64,000 bases of DNA from JAGQPD01 sp020426865 (GTDB lineage Bacteria > Planctomycetota > Planctomycetia > Pirellulales > Pirellulaceae), in assembly GCA_041399065.1 (NCBI GenBank), contig JAWKTN010000001.1:1178001-1242000 (forward strand). The letters run 5' to 3'. The notes beneath the pieces were generated by a model, which was not told the origin of the DNA, ran no database searches, and saw only the letters and a program-made list of their open reading frames with translations. Below are positions 1 to 9,945 of this stretch, piece by piece; position 1 is the first letter of the stretch; each line of letters starts with the position of its first letter. The translations under genes were made by a program, and so were the position numbers.

Positions 1-18
1 CGCGATCGCTTTGGTTGT

Positions 19-867
19 TTACCAGACACCGTTTTCGCGACCGTAACCCAGTTGTTGAGCTCGGTCGAGATCGGTCTTCGCAAGAATGTCCTTGCCGAGC
101 GATTGGTATACCAGACCGCGATGGTGTAACAATACGGCAAAACCCTCCTGTAACTCCTGCTCGCCCCGACGCAAGTTGCGTTGATCGGTCAAGTAGCCGT
201 ACATCGAGTAGAGGCCTTGCCGCTGCAAGGCCATGTTCGCCTGCATCAACGACACTGCGCGTTCCATGTCACGTCGCGCATCTTCGTTACGTCCCAACAA
301 ATGCAAGATATAACCTCGCGTATCGAGAATCGCGGCACTTTCGGCACCTCGCAGCAGTGTCATGGCGTGGTTGACATCCTGCAATGCGGCTTCCACCTCT
401 TTGCCAGCCAAGGCCCTGGCGTAGGCCCGCTGGTTGAGCAGGCTGATCAGCTGTTCTTGGTATGGTACGGGCACGGGATCCGGCATGGCGGCCTGAAAGT
501 CCGCCAGCATCGCGTCGGCTTCTTGCAATGCGGCATGGGCGTCCCCGAGGCGGAACTGAAGCGTTACCTTGCGACTTCGCAACGCAAAGTCGTCTGGGGT
601 CCACCATAACGCACGCGAGTTGGCCGCACTGGCTGCCGGTAGATTTCCTTCCAATTCTTCGTATTCCGCCCACGCTTCATGCCAGCGGGCCATTTCGCGG
701 GGAAACCATCCGGGTAGGACGGTCACGGCAAGGATCGCCCCCACTGTCACGTAAGAACTCCAGTGCGGCCCGCTGGCTCGGTCACCCGACCGGCCGCGAA
801 TTCGCGTGCTAGGACGATTTTCGCCGCCCGTGTGAGGAAGTGGTTGATTGGAGGGATGTTCAGTCAT
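19..867 (-). CDS. TPR-repeat membrane-anchored protein, function unknown
   Basis: About 282 residues if the ATG at 867 is used; a TTG at 906 would add 13 residues and neither start has a strong ribosome binding site. One hydrophobic segment (SYVTVGAILAVTVLPGWF, roughly residues 40-57) follows a polar N-terminus, so the protein is probably anchored with the rest outside the cytoplasm. The remainder is alpha-helical with tetratricopeptide-like units, for example a stretch ending SLLNQRAYARALAGKEVEAA and a later one with LDTRGYILHLLGRNEDA. TPR units usually mediate protein-protein contacts. No catalytic motif is visible. It is a single minus-strand gene at the window edge, and its stop codon lies inside the window, so the 3' end is complete. 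Confidence 0.7.
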   Translation of the reverse strand: MTEHPSNQPLPHTGGENRPSTRIRGRSGDRASGPHWSSYVTVGAILAVTVLPGWFPREMARWHEAWAEYEELEGNLPAASAANSRALWWTPDDFALRSRKVTLQFRLGDAHAALQEADAMLADFQAAMPDPVPVPYQEQLISLLNQRAYARALAGKEVEAALQDVNHAMTLLRGAESAAILDTRGYILHLLGRNEDARRDMERAVSLMQANMALQRQGLYSMYGYLTDQRNLRRGEQELQEGFAVLLHHRGLVYQSLGKDILAKTDLDRAQQLGYGRENGVW

Positions 868-1176
868 GCAAGGACATTTGGCAGATTCTAGGACCTGGAA
901 GGGCAAATTCCGCTAAGTCGTGCGGGAATGCCGGCGTTGCAGCCCGGCGCACCACGCCGCCGTACCACAGCGACCGCCGACTCGCCCCTACCGTAGCGGG
1001 TCCGAGCACTCTTTGACAAGATGATTCCCCCTTGGGCGCGATTCGCACGCGATTCGCACGCGGGCCGCCAGCCCGCGGCAACGAACGTTGACGGTTGCGT
1101 CCAAAAGTTTTACGATCCTGTTTGGATTTCCCCCTTTATCAAATTTTTACGGACCGCCTATTCTAAGGAGACGACC

Positions 1177-1500
1177 ATGCCATTGTTTGAAGTGGAGACG
1201 GACGCACACATAATCATCACTTGGGCCGATAACGACGATTCCGCTCGCGATGTCGTCGCCGACGCCTATCCAACCGATACCGTCATTCGTTTGACGAAGC
1301 GTCCGCGGGATACTTGGGTGATTTCCAAAGCTGCCCTTGGAATTACAGCCCAGGTCGATCCTTGTTCGATGGCCCGCGATTGCCTTGCGAAAGCGGCCGG
1401 AGATAAAGTCCACGCGATCCGGCTCTACATGCAAGAAACCGGCACCGATTTGACTCACGCCCGAAAAGTCATCGAATCCAACATGGTCATGGGCTGGTAG
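1177..1500 (+). CDS. Small protein with ribosomal L7/L12-like C-terminal domain
   Basis: A 107-residue protein starting at the ATG at 1177, which is preceded by AAGGAG at 1165-1170; the longer reading frame from 1021 has no such site. The last 35 residues (DKVHAIRLYMQETGTDL, then HARKVIES) resemble the C-terminal fold of ribosomal protein L7/L12, whose typical sequence is KxxVIKxVRxxTGLGLKEAK. The N-terminal part is not a usual L12 dimerisation domain, so this is a stand-alone module, not rplL. Free-standing L7/L12 C-terminal-like proteins occur in several bacteria with unknown function. It stands alone between two minus-strand genes. Confidence 0.7.
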   Translation: MPLFEVETDAHIIITWADNDDSARDVVADAYPTDTVIRLTKRPRDTWVISKAALGITAQVDPCSMARDCLAKAAGDKVHAIRLYMQETGTDLTHARKVIESNMVMGW

Positions 1501-1588
1501 GTATTACTTCCCAATCCCAATCCTCAACATCGCAAAGGGGCGGTTCGTCGTGATACCACGGCGATTCACCTTGGCCGATGGATGGCGC

Positions 1589-2833
1589 CTAGCGTCGGAC
1601 TGTTTCATAGTCATCCAGGTCGGACGTGCTGCCTGGCCGCCATGATTTTGGCGATTGGTTGCGCTCTTGTGCAATCTCTGCATACGATGCGTTGGCGATG
1701 GACGACGGCGAATCTTCCAGCGGCTCCAGATAGCCCGCTTGCGTCGCGATTCCGTCGACGTTGTCGGCAAGCGTGTCGCGGTAAGCCGGCGCTTGATAGC
1801 CCCCGTCGGAGTAGTTGCGATCGCTCGCGGCGTCACTGCGTGAACTCTGTTGACGATAGTCGCCTCGATCGTATTGAGTGTCGTATTGACTGTTGTAGCC
1901 TCCGTCATAACCGCCAGCGCCCGAGGTCCGATAGCCTCCCGGCTCGCCGTAACGACTTGATCGATCGTCACTTCCATCGTCGTTATTATTGCTGTCGGTA
2001 GAATAGGGACGTGGCTCTTGTCCGTAGGAATCGGGGCCTTGTCCGTATCCCTTCGGTGAATGATTATCTGTGCCGTAGCGTCCTCCCTGTCCGTATGGCG
2101 GAAGCGAGGCCCCCCCGCCATTGGTCGGGGGCATGTTTGCGGAATCGCCGTAACGGCTGCCGTCGTAGTTGCCCGCAGGCTCGTTGTCGTTGTTGCTATA
2201 GCGACTGTTGCCCGACGATGGCTGGCTGTAATTGTCGCTGCTGTAATTGTCGTTGTAGCCATTGTTGTTGTTGCTGGAGCTGGTGTCGCTATCGCTCGTC
2301 CTGGAATCGGACCAGCGACTGCCGCTACCGGCACTAGCGACGTAGCTGTTGTCGCGTTGACCGTCGTCGTAGGTTGCCTCGCGGGCATAGTCGTTGCGCC
2401 GGTTTGACTGGTTGTAATTGGTGCGTGCGAGCGAGTCGGACGGTGGGGCACTCGACTGATAAGGCCCGACTTGATAGTTGGGACTGCTTGAGGTCCCGGT
2501 GTCGTTTTTGGCGACGGAGCCGTGGGGCGTCTGCGGATAGGCCGGCGTCCCATGGGAATACGTTGGATTGGCTGTTGCTGGGTTGTCGCTGCTACTCGAT
2601 AAGCTGGTCGTCAATGGCTCGGGTTGCGTCTTGGACGATGGAGGCGGGTAGCTTGCCACCGGCTCGGAGCTCGAAAGCACGGGATCCTTCTCGCGGCTCA
2701 GAAAGCCGAACCCCGGGACTCGCGAGATGCCATGTGTCAGGCTGGAGGTGGTCTTGCAGCCCGTCGACGTGCAACTTATGGCCACAGCCAGACCGATCAT
2801 CAATCCGTTTGCCAGTGCACTGCGTCCTTGCAT
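1589..2833 (-). CDS. Low-complexity Ser/Tyr/Gly/Asn-rich lipoprotein
   Basis: 414 residues. The start at 2833 has GAGGAAG about 7 bases upstream on the minus strand. A hydrophobic N-terminus ends in ISCTSTGC, a lipobox-like site with the likely lipidated Cys at residue 26. The rest has almost no hydrophobic stretches and is dominated by Ser, Tyr, Gly, Asn, Asp and Pro, with short YGQ, SRYG and NNND repeats. Such composition suits a disordered, surface-exposed or envelope-linking lipoprotein. The very short TTN-rich repeats also create spurious long reading frames on the opposite strand. No known domain is recognised. Confidence 0.7.
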   Translation of the reverse strand: MQGRSALANGLMIGLAVAISCTSTGCKTTSSLTHGISRVPGFGFLSREKDPVLSSSEPVASYPPPSSKTQPEPLTTSLSSSSDNPATANPTYSHGTPAYPQTPHGSVAKNDTGTSSSPNYQVGPYQSSAPPSDSLARTNYNQSNRRNDYAREATYDDGQRDNSYVASAGSGSRWSDSRTSDSDTSSSNNNNGYNDNYSSDNYSQPSSGNSRYSNNDNEPAGNYDGSRYGDSANMPPTNGGGASLPPYGQGGRYGTDNHSPKGYGQGPDSYGQEPRPYSTDSNNNDDGSDDRSSRYGEPGGYRTSGAGGYDGGYNSQYDTQYDRGDYRQQSSRSDAASDRNYSDGGYQAPAYRDTLADNVDGIATQAGYLEPLEDSPSSIANASYAEIAQERNQSPKSWRPGSTSDLDDYETVRR

Positions 2834-3206
2834 GGTGCTTCCTCGCGATATTGAAGTCTATTCAGGAAAAAGAGTCGTACGGAAATCAGCGCACGTCGGG
2901 TTCATCATCGGCCACGCAGCGCCGCATTAATTAGTATTATCGATACAAGCCGCAAATTTTAACGAGTTCTACCAGTTGTAGCATCACTTCTCGGGGGCGA
3001 CGCACCTGGTCAAACCATGTGGCAGTTGGCGCGGATGATACGGGCAGGGGCGGAGCGGGTCAACAGCGGTTCGGCGAAGTGCTAGCGTTGGCAAGCCCGC
3101 TGTGACTGGTTGTCGACAGCGGGCTTGGCGTGATAGGGCAATCATAGGACGAGAGAGTGCGAGCGATCGGAGCGAGGTGGCTGGCGGCGAACGCGGCTCT
3201 CAAGTG
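2834..3206. other. Intergenic region between sodA and the lipoprotein gene
   Basis: 373 bases without a credible gene. Apart from the stem-loop at 3093-3126 I see no RNA gene or repeat. The last part must carry the promoter of the minus-strand lipoprotein gene, but no consensus promoter stands out. Confidence 0.5.
3093..3126. terminator. Strong stem-loop downstream of sodA
   Basis: An 11-bp perfect inverted repeat (AAGCCCGCTGT / ACAGCGGGCTT) with a 12-base loop lies about 80 bp beyond the sod stop codon, between two minus-strand genes. There is no T-run, so it is either a factor-assisted terminator or an mRNA 3'-end stabiliser. Confidence 0.55.
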
Positions 3207-3815
<609 letters not shown>

Positions 3816-3912
3816 GTGGGTGCTCCTTTGCAGAAATTTAACCAACGACAATGTTCGTGGCGAGCGCAAGAGTCAAGGATAGCGGAAGCGTTGGGGGGCC
3901 GCAATCGGGTGA

Positions 3913-6138
3913 CTAGTTGAGGAACGCTCTCAGGGCGTCCTCGATGCTCGTCAATTGCGGGGTTCCGTCGTTATTGAATTGTGGTTGGAAGTCCTGCGCC
4001 ATGAGATAGGAGCGGAGGGTGTTGAGCAGTTGTCGGGTGGCGGTGACAGGATCCCAGCGACGGTCGCGGCCACGTACGGGACTGGCGACGACGCGAACCA
4101 CGGTAGCGCGGCGGGCGGGGTCGTCGGGAGCATCTTCGTAGAAAGTCAGTTCCATCAGGAATGGCACTGGGCGGTCGTTGTAACGGCGTTGTTGGATGGT
4201 TTCGCGTGAGCTGATGCGGACGACAAGTCGTTGTGGATTCACTTCGATGACCGTCGCTTTGTGGTCGTCGACGAAGCCGCGGAGTTTTTCTGCGACGACG
4301 TCGATGGGGACATTTGTGGTGAGGTATCGTTCTTCGCTGTTGGGTGAATTCGTTTTTTTCGTATTCCAGGGCCACCAATTGAAGGAGGTTGATGCGGTCT
4401 GACGCTGAGGGGACTTGCCACCCCGCCCGTCCTGGTAGATGACACGATTGCGGCCGGACTCCTTGGCGTGCAGCAACGCGTGATCGGCGCGGCGCAGGAT
4501 CGCTTCGGGGTTGTCCGAATTTTGCAGCTCCGCGACGCCGAAGCTGGCGGTGATGCAGCGTCCTTTCAGTTCCGAGAGTGGCGTTTGCGACAGTTCCGCT
4601 CGTACTTTTTCTGCCAGCTCGACGGCGCCTTTGGCATCGCAGTCGCCGCAGACCATCACGAATTCCTCGCCACCGTAGCGTGCCACGAGGTCCCCCTGGC
4701 GGCAGGACTTTGCGAGGATCGCTGCGAAGCTTACCAACGCTTCGTCACCCGCCTGATGTCCGAAGGTATCGTTGATTGATTTGAAGCGATCGATATCGCA
4801 GATGATCAAACTGCATGGGCGTCCCCCTTCCAAATGGTTTTGCACGGTCAACGCCAGGACGCGGTCGAATTCGGCTCGATTCGATACCCGCGTCAGCGGA
4901 TCGCGGGTCGCCTTTTCGTGCAGCGATTGGACTCGCTCCTCCAAGTGAATTTCCGACGATGCGTCGGCCAACACGACCGTCGCCCCCCACGTTTCACTGT
5001 CGGAATCGATGATCGGACAGACGTGCAGATTGACCGCGATCGGACCACCCCCGCGGCCACGAATGTACATGCGGCTGAGTGATTGCACGCGCATCGCGAT
5101 GGCCTTGAGCACCGGACAATTGCTATCGTGAATCACGGCCCCTTGGTCATCTCGCAAGTTGATCAGGCTGGGGACAAACGTCTTCCCGACCGTGGGACCT
5201 GCCGAAAGCCCCGTCAGTCGCTCGGCCGACCGATTCCATTGCAGGATGATCCCCTTGGCATCGATGAAGATCACGCCATCGTGCATGTTGTCGAGCAATT
5301 TTCGATGAAAGAGCGTTTCGTGCGATTCGACGACCAGCGGTTTGATCTCGCCCGGCTTCCACGCCACGTAGCTCGTCTTGCCGCCCAAGTTATTGAGCCA
5401 ACGGCTGGCGATTTCCTTATCCAGCCGAATCATGTTTGTATTTTGAATGCGGACGAAGAACTCCACCAGCAGCGGGTCGAAACGCGATCCGGCGGCCTTG
5501 CGCAACGTACTGATCGCCTCGTCACGCGTCATGCACGCGCCAGCTCGCAAATCATTGGTCGCCGCATCGAATGCGTCGACAATCGCGATGAGACGCGCCC
5601 CAAATGGGATCTCGTCGCCAGAGAGGTGGAATAGTGGATGGCTGCCGTCGTACCATGCCCCCACGTTGGATGCGATATCCATGAGCGGTTTGTTGTCACC
5701 GCAACAACCGGCTAGGATCTGACGGCCAATTAAGTGGTGTTGTTCCAGGATACTCGTCTCGTGTGGCAGCAGCGCCAAGCGCTTGGTGAGGATCGAGTCG
5801 GGGACACCGATCTTGCCAATGTCGTGTAACAACGCCGCGATTTCCAGCAGGTCACGCTGTTCTTCCGGTAGCGTTGCCGCCGATGACCAAGCCGAACAAA
5901 TCAATGCCACTCGTAGCGAATGGTCGGCGACCGCCGCGTTCTTCGCGCGCAACGCCATATACAGACTGCTGGCGATCCCTAAACGTGCCGTGGCGAGAGA
6001 ATGCGACGCATTGCGTGCCAACCGGGTTGGGTCGGCAACGCCCACCAACGAAGGGACCGTTACGTCCCCCGATGTTCCCCCGGAACCTACCGCCGGCGCG
6101 GTGAGTGGATCAACAGGATATTGCCCCGGTAGGCTCAT
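3913..6138 (-). CDS. HD-PAS-GGDEF signalling protein, probable diguanylate cyclase
   Basis: 741 residues with no membrane segment. Order: an HD-GYP-like domain (about 60-235), a PAS sensor domain (about 278-400), a GGDEF domain (about 410-565) and a C-terminal domain of about 140 residues that I do not recognise. The GGDEF site is GGEEF at 489-493, with an RxxD product-inhibition site at R480-D483, so c-di-GMP synthesis and feedback control are expected. The HD half keeps His73, HD at 105-106 and His126, but the place of the usual HHExxDGxGYP motif reads NVGAWYDGSHPLF. The phosphodiesterase side is therefore probably impaired or altered. It is transcribed alone. Other stand-alone functions of the HD part, such as nucleotide sensing, are possible. 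Confidence 0.88.
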   Translation of the reverse strand: MSLPGQYPVDPLTAPAVGSGGTSGDVTVPSLVGVADPTRLARNASHSLATARLGIASSLYMALRAKNAAVADHSLRVALICSAWSSAATLPEEQRDLLEIAALLHDIGKIGVPDSILTKRLALLPHETSILEQHHLIGRQILAGCCGDNKPLMDIASNVGAWYDGSHPLFHLSGDEIPFGARLIAIVDAFDAATNDLRAGACMTRDEAISTLRKAAGSRFDPLLVEFFVRIQNTNMIRLDKEIASRWLNNLGGKTSYVAWKPGEIKPLVVESHETLFHRKLLDNMHDGVIFIDAKGIILQWNRSAERLTGLSAGPTVGKTFVPSLINLRDDQGAVIHDSNCPVLKAIAMRVQSLSRMYIRGRGGGPIAVNLHVCPIIDSDSETWGATVVLADASSEIHLEERVQSLHEKATRDPLTRVSNRAEFDRVLALTVQNHLEGGRPCSLIICDIDRFKSINDTFGHQAGDEALVSFAAILAKSCRQGDLVARYGGEEFVMVCGDCDAKGAVELAEKVRAELSQTPLSELKGRCITASFGVAELQNSDNPEAILRRADHALLHAKESGRNRVIYQDGRGGKSPQRQTASTSFNWWPWNTKKTNSPNSEERYLTTNVPIDVVAEKLRGFVDDHKATVIEVNPQRLVVRISSRETIQQRRYNDRPVPFLMELTFYEDAPDDPARRATVVRVVASPVRGRDRRWDPVTATRQLLNTLRSYLMAQDFQPQFNNDGTPQLTSIEDALRAFLN

Positions 6139-6465
6139 GGTTGTCTACATTCCGTGTCTTGATCGCGCCGCTTGCCCCATCACATGACGACAATCGCCTT
6201 TACGCCCCGAGTTCCGGCGATATGTGCGGAGGCAAGTTCGATCAACACGACCGAACGAACGATTCCCCCGCGCATTATTCCGGTACCGTAGTAAACCTAC
6301 GTCGCGCGTCGACCGTCGTCAAAACTTTCATACCCTCCCCTGGAACCGTCCATGCGTGCACTCTAATCTTGTACGGGTTGTAACGATCATGCGGGCAGCG
6401 AGGACGGCTCGCCCTTGGCTGCCCCGCCCCCAATGTGTACCCAGCCCCATGAGGAGTAACCGAAC
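6139..6465. other. Divergent intergenic region
   Basis: 327 bases separate the divergently transcribed HD/GGDEF gene and the FAH-family gene. Both promoters must lie here. I see no RNA gene, long palindrome or repeat. Confidence 0.4.
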
Positions 6466-7359
6466 GTGCGGCTTGCCCAATACTATTCAAGCGATGATCC
6501 CTCCAACGGTAAAATACGTCTGGTTGCGATCCGCGACGGCCAACCCGTGGAGCTTGCCCAAGTCGATCCCCGGCTACCGCGGACCCTTCGCCAATGGTTG
6601 ATCGCCGGACAAGATGTGCTCGCCGCAACACGACAGGCATGTGCCGTTGCGCCGGTCGTCGATGTTTCAACGTGGCGCCTGTTGCCACCGATCCACGATC
6701 CCGAAAAGATCTTCTGCGTCGGACTGAACTATGCCGACCACGCACGCGAAACCAACGCCGCCATCCCAACCGAACCATGCATCTTCAATAAGTTCCCCAC
6801 CACGCTGCGCGCCCACGGCGATCCGATCGTCTTGCCAACGATCGCCCGTCAAGTTGACTTCGAAGCGGAACTCGTGGTGGTGATCGGTCGCGAAGGTCGC
6901 AATATTGCCCGCGACCACGCATTTGACTATGTCGCCGGTTATGCTTGTGGTCATGATGTCTCGGCGCGCGACTGGCAAAAAACCAAGCCTGGTGGACAAT
7001 GGTTGCTGGGAAAGAGCTTTGATAGCTTTGGGCCGTTGGGGCCGCACTTCGTATCGGCCGACGAAGTGCCCGACCCACATGACCTGAAGATCGAGATGCG
7101 TCTGAATGATCAATTGATGCAATCGTCCAACACGCGAGAAATGATCTTTCGCATCGACGTGTTGATCGAATACCTGTCAGCAGTCGCCACGTTGAAACCT
7201 GGCGATTTAATCTTCACCGGGACACCCGCCGGTGTGGGTGTCGCACGTAAGCCACAAGTGTTCCTTCAGCCCGGCGATGTCGCTGATGTCTCGATCGAAG
7301 GCATCGGTCTGTTGAAAAATCCGGTCGTGGCCCAAGAATTCGGTCCCAATGGCGAATGA
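6466..7359 (+). CDS. Fumarylacetoacetate hydrolase (FAH) family protein
   Basis: 297 residues from a GTG start at 6466, preceded by GAGGAG at 6451-6456. The family hydrolyses or decarboxylates beta-keto acids from aromatic degradation, acting on compounds such as fumarylpyruvate, oxaloacetate or 2-hydroxyhepta-dienedioate. Family marks are IFCVGLNYADHA, the metal-binding DFEAELVVVIG segment, DVSARDWQ and the closing FTGTPAGVG motif. The substrate cannot be read from sequence. It overlaps the next small gene by ATGA, so the two are probably translated together. A second family member is at 37721-38533. Confidence 0.9.
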   Translation: MRLAQYYSSDDPSNGKIRLVAIRDGQPVELAQVDPRLPRTLRQWLIAGQDVLAATRQACAVAPVVDVSTWRLLPPIHDPEKIFCVGLNYADHARETNAAIPTEPCIFNKFPTTLRAHGDPIVLPTIARQVDFEAELVVVIGREGRNIARDHAFDYVAGYACGHDVSARDWQKTKPGGQWLLGKSFDSFGPLGPHFVSADEVPDPHDLKIEMRLNDQLMQSSNTREMIFRIDVLIEYLSAVATLKPGDLIFTGTPAGVGVARKPQVFLQPGDVADVSIEGIGLLKNPVVAQEFGPNGE

Positions 7360-7589
7360 CCTACCAGCAACGGCAAGTTTTTCACATCAGGCACCACGCG
7401 GGAAAAAGGGCATTGAACGAACATACGGACTATGTTGTTGGGTGGGGGACTCTTTCGCTGATCAACGCGGGCCTCGCGCAATCGAAAGGGCGCAGCGGTC
7501 TGCTATGGTGGCTGGCCTCAATATTTCTGGGGCCACTGGCCACGCTACTGATTGTCGTGTTGCCCCGTCCCGAGCAGCCAGTGGCGTAG
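7356..7589 (+). CDS. Small membrane protein coupled to the FAH gene
   Basis: 77 residues; the ATG at 7356 overlaps the stop of the FAH-family gene (ATGA), a sign of translational coupling. A polar N-terminus is followed by a segment with the KGRSGLLWWL motif and a hydrophobic stretch ending IFLGPLATLLIVVLP. This pattern occurs in many small uncharacterised bacterial membrane proteins. The last 45 bases overlap the 3' end of the convergent gene at 7545-8240. Function unknown. Confidence 0.65.
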   Translation: MTYQQRQVFHIRHHAGKRALNEHTDYVVGWGTLSLINAGLAQSKGRSGLLWWLASIFLGPLATLLIVVLPRPEQPVA

Positions 7590-8240
7590 TTCATCGGGTA
7601 TCTGAACGACCTTCGTGTCCCCCACCACCGAATTCGGTTTAGGGCGAACCACGAGTACAACTCGGTCGCGATACATTTCGCTCGCTCGTAGATCAATCCT
7701 CTCCGGTTCGATCAACCGGCGACCATCGAACACCACTCCATGTTCGAAAAACTCCACGGCATTCGGATACAGTTTCCACCGAAACCGAGAGATCATGCTG
7801 CCAGTGTACACCGCGAACTGGACTTGGTAGACCGGAATCGCCAATGGCTGGTTCTTCATCGCATCGAAGATCGCCAGAGAAATCGCGATTGCCAACTGGC
7901 CGACCCCCAGCACCAGCATCCCGAGCACACTCATTGCCAGCGGCCCGTGTTGCCACCGCATGCGCCCTAAGAATCCGACCCCCATTCGACGTCCCGTGTT
8001 ACGCAACACTTCCTGTCGCCGCCCTGCTAAATATATGAGCGTGCTCACAATAACGGCCAGCTGGAACACCACCGAAGCTCCAAGCGTCGTCAGTTGTCGG
8101 CCGGACAAATTACGCACGAAGGGAGCAACCATGGCACATACCAAAGCGGCGATCGTAACCCATCCGAAAAGCTCGAGGATGCGGAATTGGCGGGGATCAC
8201 TGGGAAGTTCGCCGTCCGGCGGGGCCGTGTAGTGCTTCAT
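7545..8240 (-). CDS. Four-helix membrane protein, unknown function
   Basis: 231 residues. Four hydrophobic segments are visible: VTIAALVCAMVAPFV, LGASVVFQLAVIVSTLIYLA, a Met/Leu/Gly-rich segment near AMSVLGMLVLGVGQLAIAI, and a weaker one near VYQVQFAVYTGSM. The C-terminal 80 residues look like a soluble beta-rich domain (KLYPNAVEFFEHGVVFDG and following), a layout seen in uncharacterised PH-like membrane proteins. No ribosome binding site is strong, so the start is uncertain. It converges with, and overlaps, the small gene at 7356-7589. Confidence 0.65.
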   Translation of the reverse strand: MKHYTAPPDGELPSDPRQFRILELFGWVTIAALVCAMVAPFVRNLSGRQLTTLGASVVFQLAVIVSTLIYLAGRRQEVLRNTGRRMGVGFLGRMRWQHGPLAMSVLGMLVLGVGQLAIAISLAIFDAMKNQPLAIPVYQVQFAVYTGSMISRFRWKLYPNAVEFFEHGVVFDGRRLIEPERIDLRASEMYRDRVVLVVRPKPNSVVGDTKVVQIPDELRHWLLGTGQHDNQ

Positions 8241-8404
8241 ATTACTAATGTAGCTACCTCGTATGATCCGCTAGCAGGCTACCTATTTCACGCGTCAATA
8301 CGGTTATAACGGCCAAGTCGAGGGGGGTCCAGTTGGCGAGGAACTTGGACGAAATAACATGAGAATACGCATCGAGCGGTCCGCATCAGGGAGGGTACGG
8401 CGAC

Positions 8405-9835
8405 TTGACGATGGAAACTCGTAGACGCGTCCAGCGAGAAGATCGGCGACGGCGCATCTTGCGCGAAGATCTAACGGCGACCTCCGCGCCGACACCCTCC
8501 TCATCACGTTCCAAGAAGAACGCCAGCGGTCGCCGCTACACCAAGGCTGCCCTGGCCGAACTGCAGCCACGCGTTACTGACTTTCTCCCCTTGCGGACGT
8601 GGACTCTGACTGTTGTGCTGCTTGCGGGTTTGATTCCCATCGCTGCCTTGGAAGTGTTATTCCTTCACCGATCCGGGATTCGCTTTTGGCTACGTGGTGC
8701 CCATGTCCCGTCGCTTAACATGGATGCACACACCAGTATTGTCACATGGCTGTCGTCGATGATGTTGATGTTTGCGGCATTGATGGCATTGTCAGCTTTC
8801 AATATTCGGCGCCACAAGGTAGACGACTATCGCGGCCGATACGGGCTGTGGTTGTGGGCTGCTGTCACCTGTTTGCTCGCCAGTATCGACTGCACGGCGA
8901 ACGTCCATGTGACGATTGCCGAGATGTTGTTGCGTTTGGCTGCGCCGTGGGTTGGCACCAACCCCATGCTGATGTGGGTTTCGATTTGTGGAGCATTCGT
9001 CTCGATCATTGCCGTGCGAGTACTTATCGATATGTGGCCCAACCGATCGGCCTGTGCCACGATGGTGCTAGCGATGTCGTTCTACATGGCGGCTGCCCTG
9101 CTGCAACTAGGGAAGGTAGACACGGGCGTGGAAGAGCTGACGATCGCGGCCCGTAGTGGTGCGATGTTGTTGGGGCACTATCTCGTGGCCAGTTCATGGA
9201 TGTTGTTCGCTCGCGGTGTGTTCCGTGAAGCCCAGGGGATGGGCGCGCGGAAGGCGAAGAAGACGCAAGCGCGCAAGCAGGAGGAGGCTTCCACCGGAAC
9301 GGCGGATGCGGGGGCGGGTAGGGCGGCGGACGAGGTCGGCGAAAGCGACGCGACGGCGTCGAAGCCGAAGGCGAAGGCGAAATCCAAGGCGGCGGTCAAG
9401 ACGACTGCGGCTAAGTCGGGGCGGTCATGGTTCGGTTGGTTATTGCGTCGCGGTTCGACCGGAAGTAAGCGACGAAGCAACGGCAGTTCGGGGGCGTCCC
9501 GCAAGGAAGCGAATGGTCGTAGCAAGGACGAAGCCAACGAGGCCGATTCAAAGCCATTGTCGGTGAAGAAGTCGGACGAGCCGGACCGGCCGCCAGCTGG
9601 GGCATCGCGCCCGCTGGGCCGTTTTGGTAAGCTCTTTGGTGGAAAAGCTTCGTCTTCGTCGGCCGCTGGTGCCAAGGGCGTAGCGGGTGGCAAAACGGAG
9701 CGAACCGGCAGTGCGATTGCGGGAGAGAACGACGACGAGGGGGACGTGTTGGACATGAATGCTGGGCGGATGTCGAAGTCTGAGCGGCGTCGATTGAAGA
9801 AAAAAGGTCGACACGACCAGCGTCAGGCGGCCTGA
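8405..9835 (+). CDS. Membrane protein with long charged cytoplasmic tail
   Basis: About 476 residues. A TTG at 8405 lies 9 bases after GGGAGGG, better spaced than the ATG at 8411, so the start is one of these two. An Arg-rich N-terminus is followed by about six hydrophobic segments between residues 65 and 285. The final 190 residues are hydrophilic and rich in Lys, Ala, Ser, Gly and Glu, ending SERRRLKKKGRHDQRQ. The tail resembles disordered nucleic-acid-binding or ribosome-linking tails, but no domain is recognised. Base composition is even more GC- and GCG-rich in the tail than in the membrane part. Function unknown. Confidence 0.75.
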   Translation: MTMETRRRVQREDRRRRILREDLTATSAPTPSSSRSKKNASGRRYTKAALAELQPRVTDFLPLRTWTLTVVLLAGLIPIAALEVLFLHRSGIRFWLRGAHVPSLNMDAHTSIVTWLSSMMLMFAALMALSAFNIRRHKVDDYRGRYGLWLWAAVTCLLASIDCTANVHVTIAEMLLRLAAPWVGTNPMLMWVSICGAFVSIIAVRVLIDMWPNRSACATMVLAMSFYMAAALLQLGKVDTGVEELTIAARSGAMLLGHYLVASSWMLFARGVFREAQGMGARKAKKTQARKQEEASTGTADAGAGRAADEVGESDATASKPKAKAKSKAAVKTTAAKSGRSWFGWLLRRGSTGSKRRSNGSSGASRKEANGRSKDEANEADSKPLSVKKSDEPDRPPAGASRPLGRFGKLFGGKASSSSAAGAKGVAGGKTERTGSAIAGENDDEGDVLDMNAGRMSKSERRRLKKKGRHDQRQAA

Positions 9836-9945
9836 TTGACGCGTGCAGGCAGCTATTTCTCGCAACTTCCACTCGCGAAACGCGGAGATTTCCATTACGA
9901 TTCGGCTCGGGCGCGCCCCATTGGTTCGCCGGATCGTAAATAGGA

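Noticed and set aside
1504..2553. 349-codon Thr/Arg-rich frame in the low-complexity lipoprotein gene
   Set aside because: A shifted-frame reading of the same repetitive DNA on the same strand; the lipoprotein frame has a lipobox, start site and ribosome binding site.
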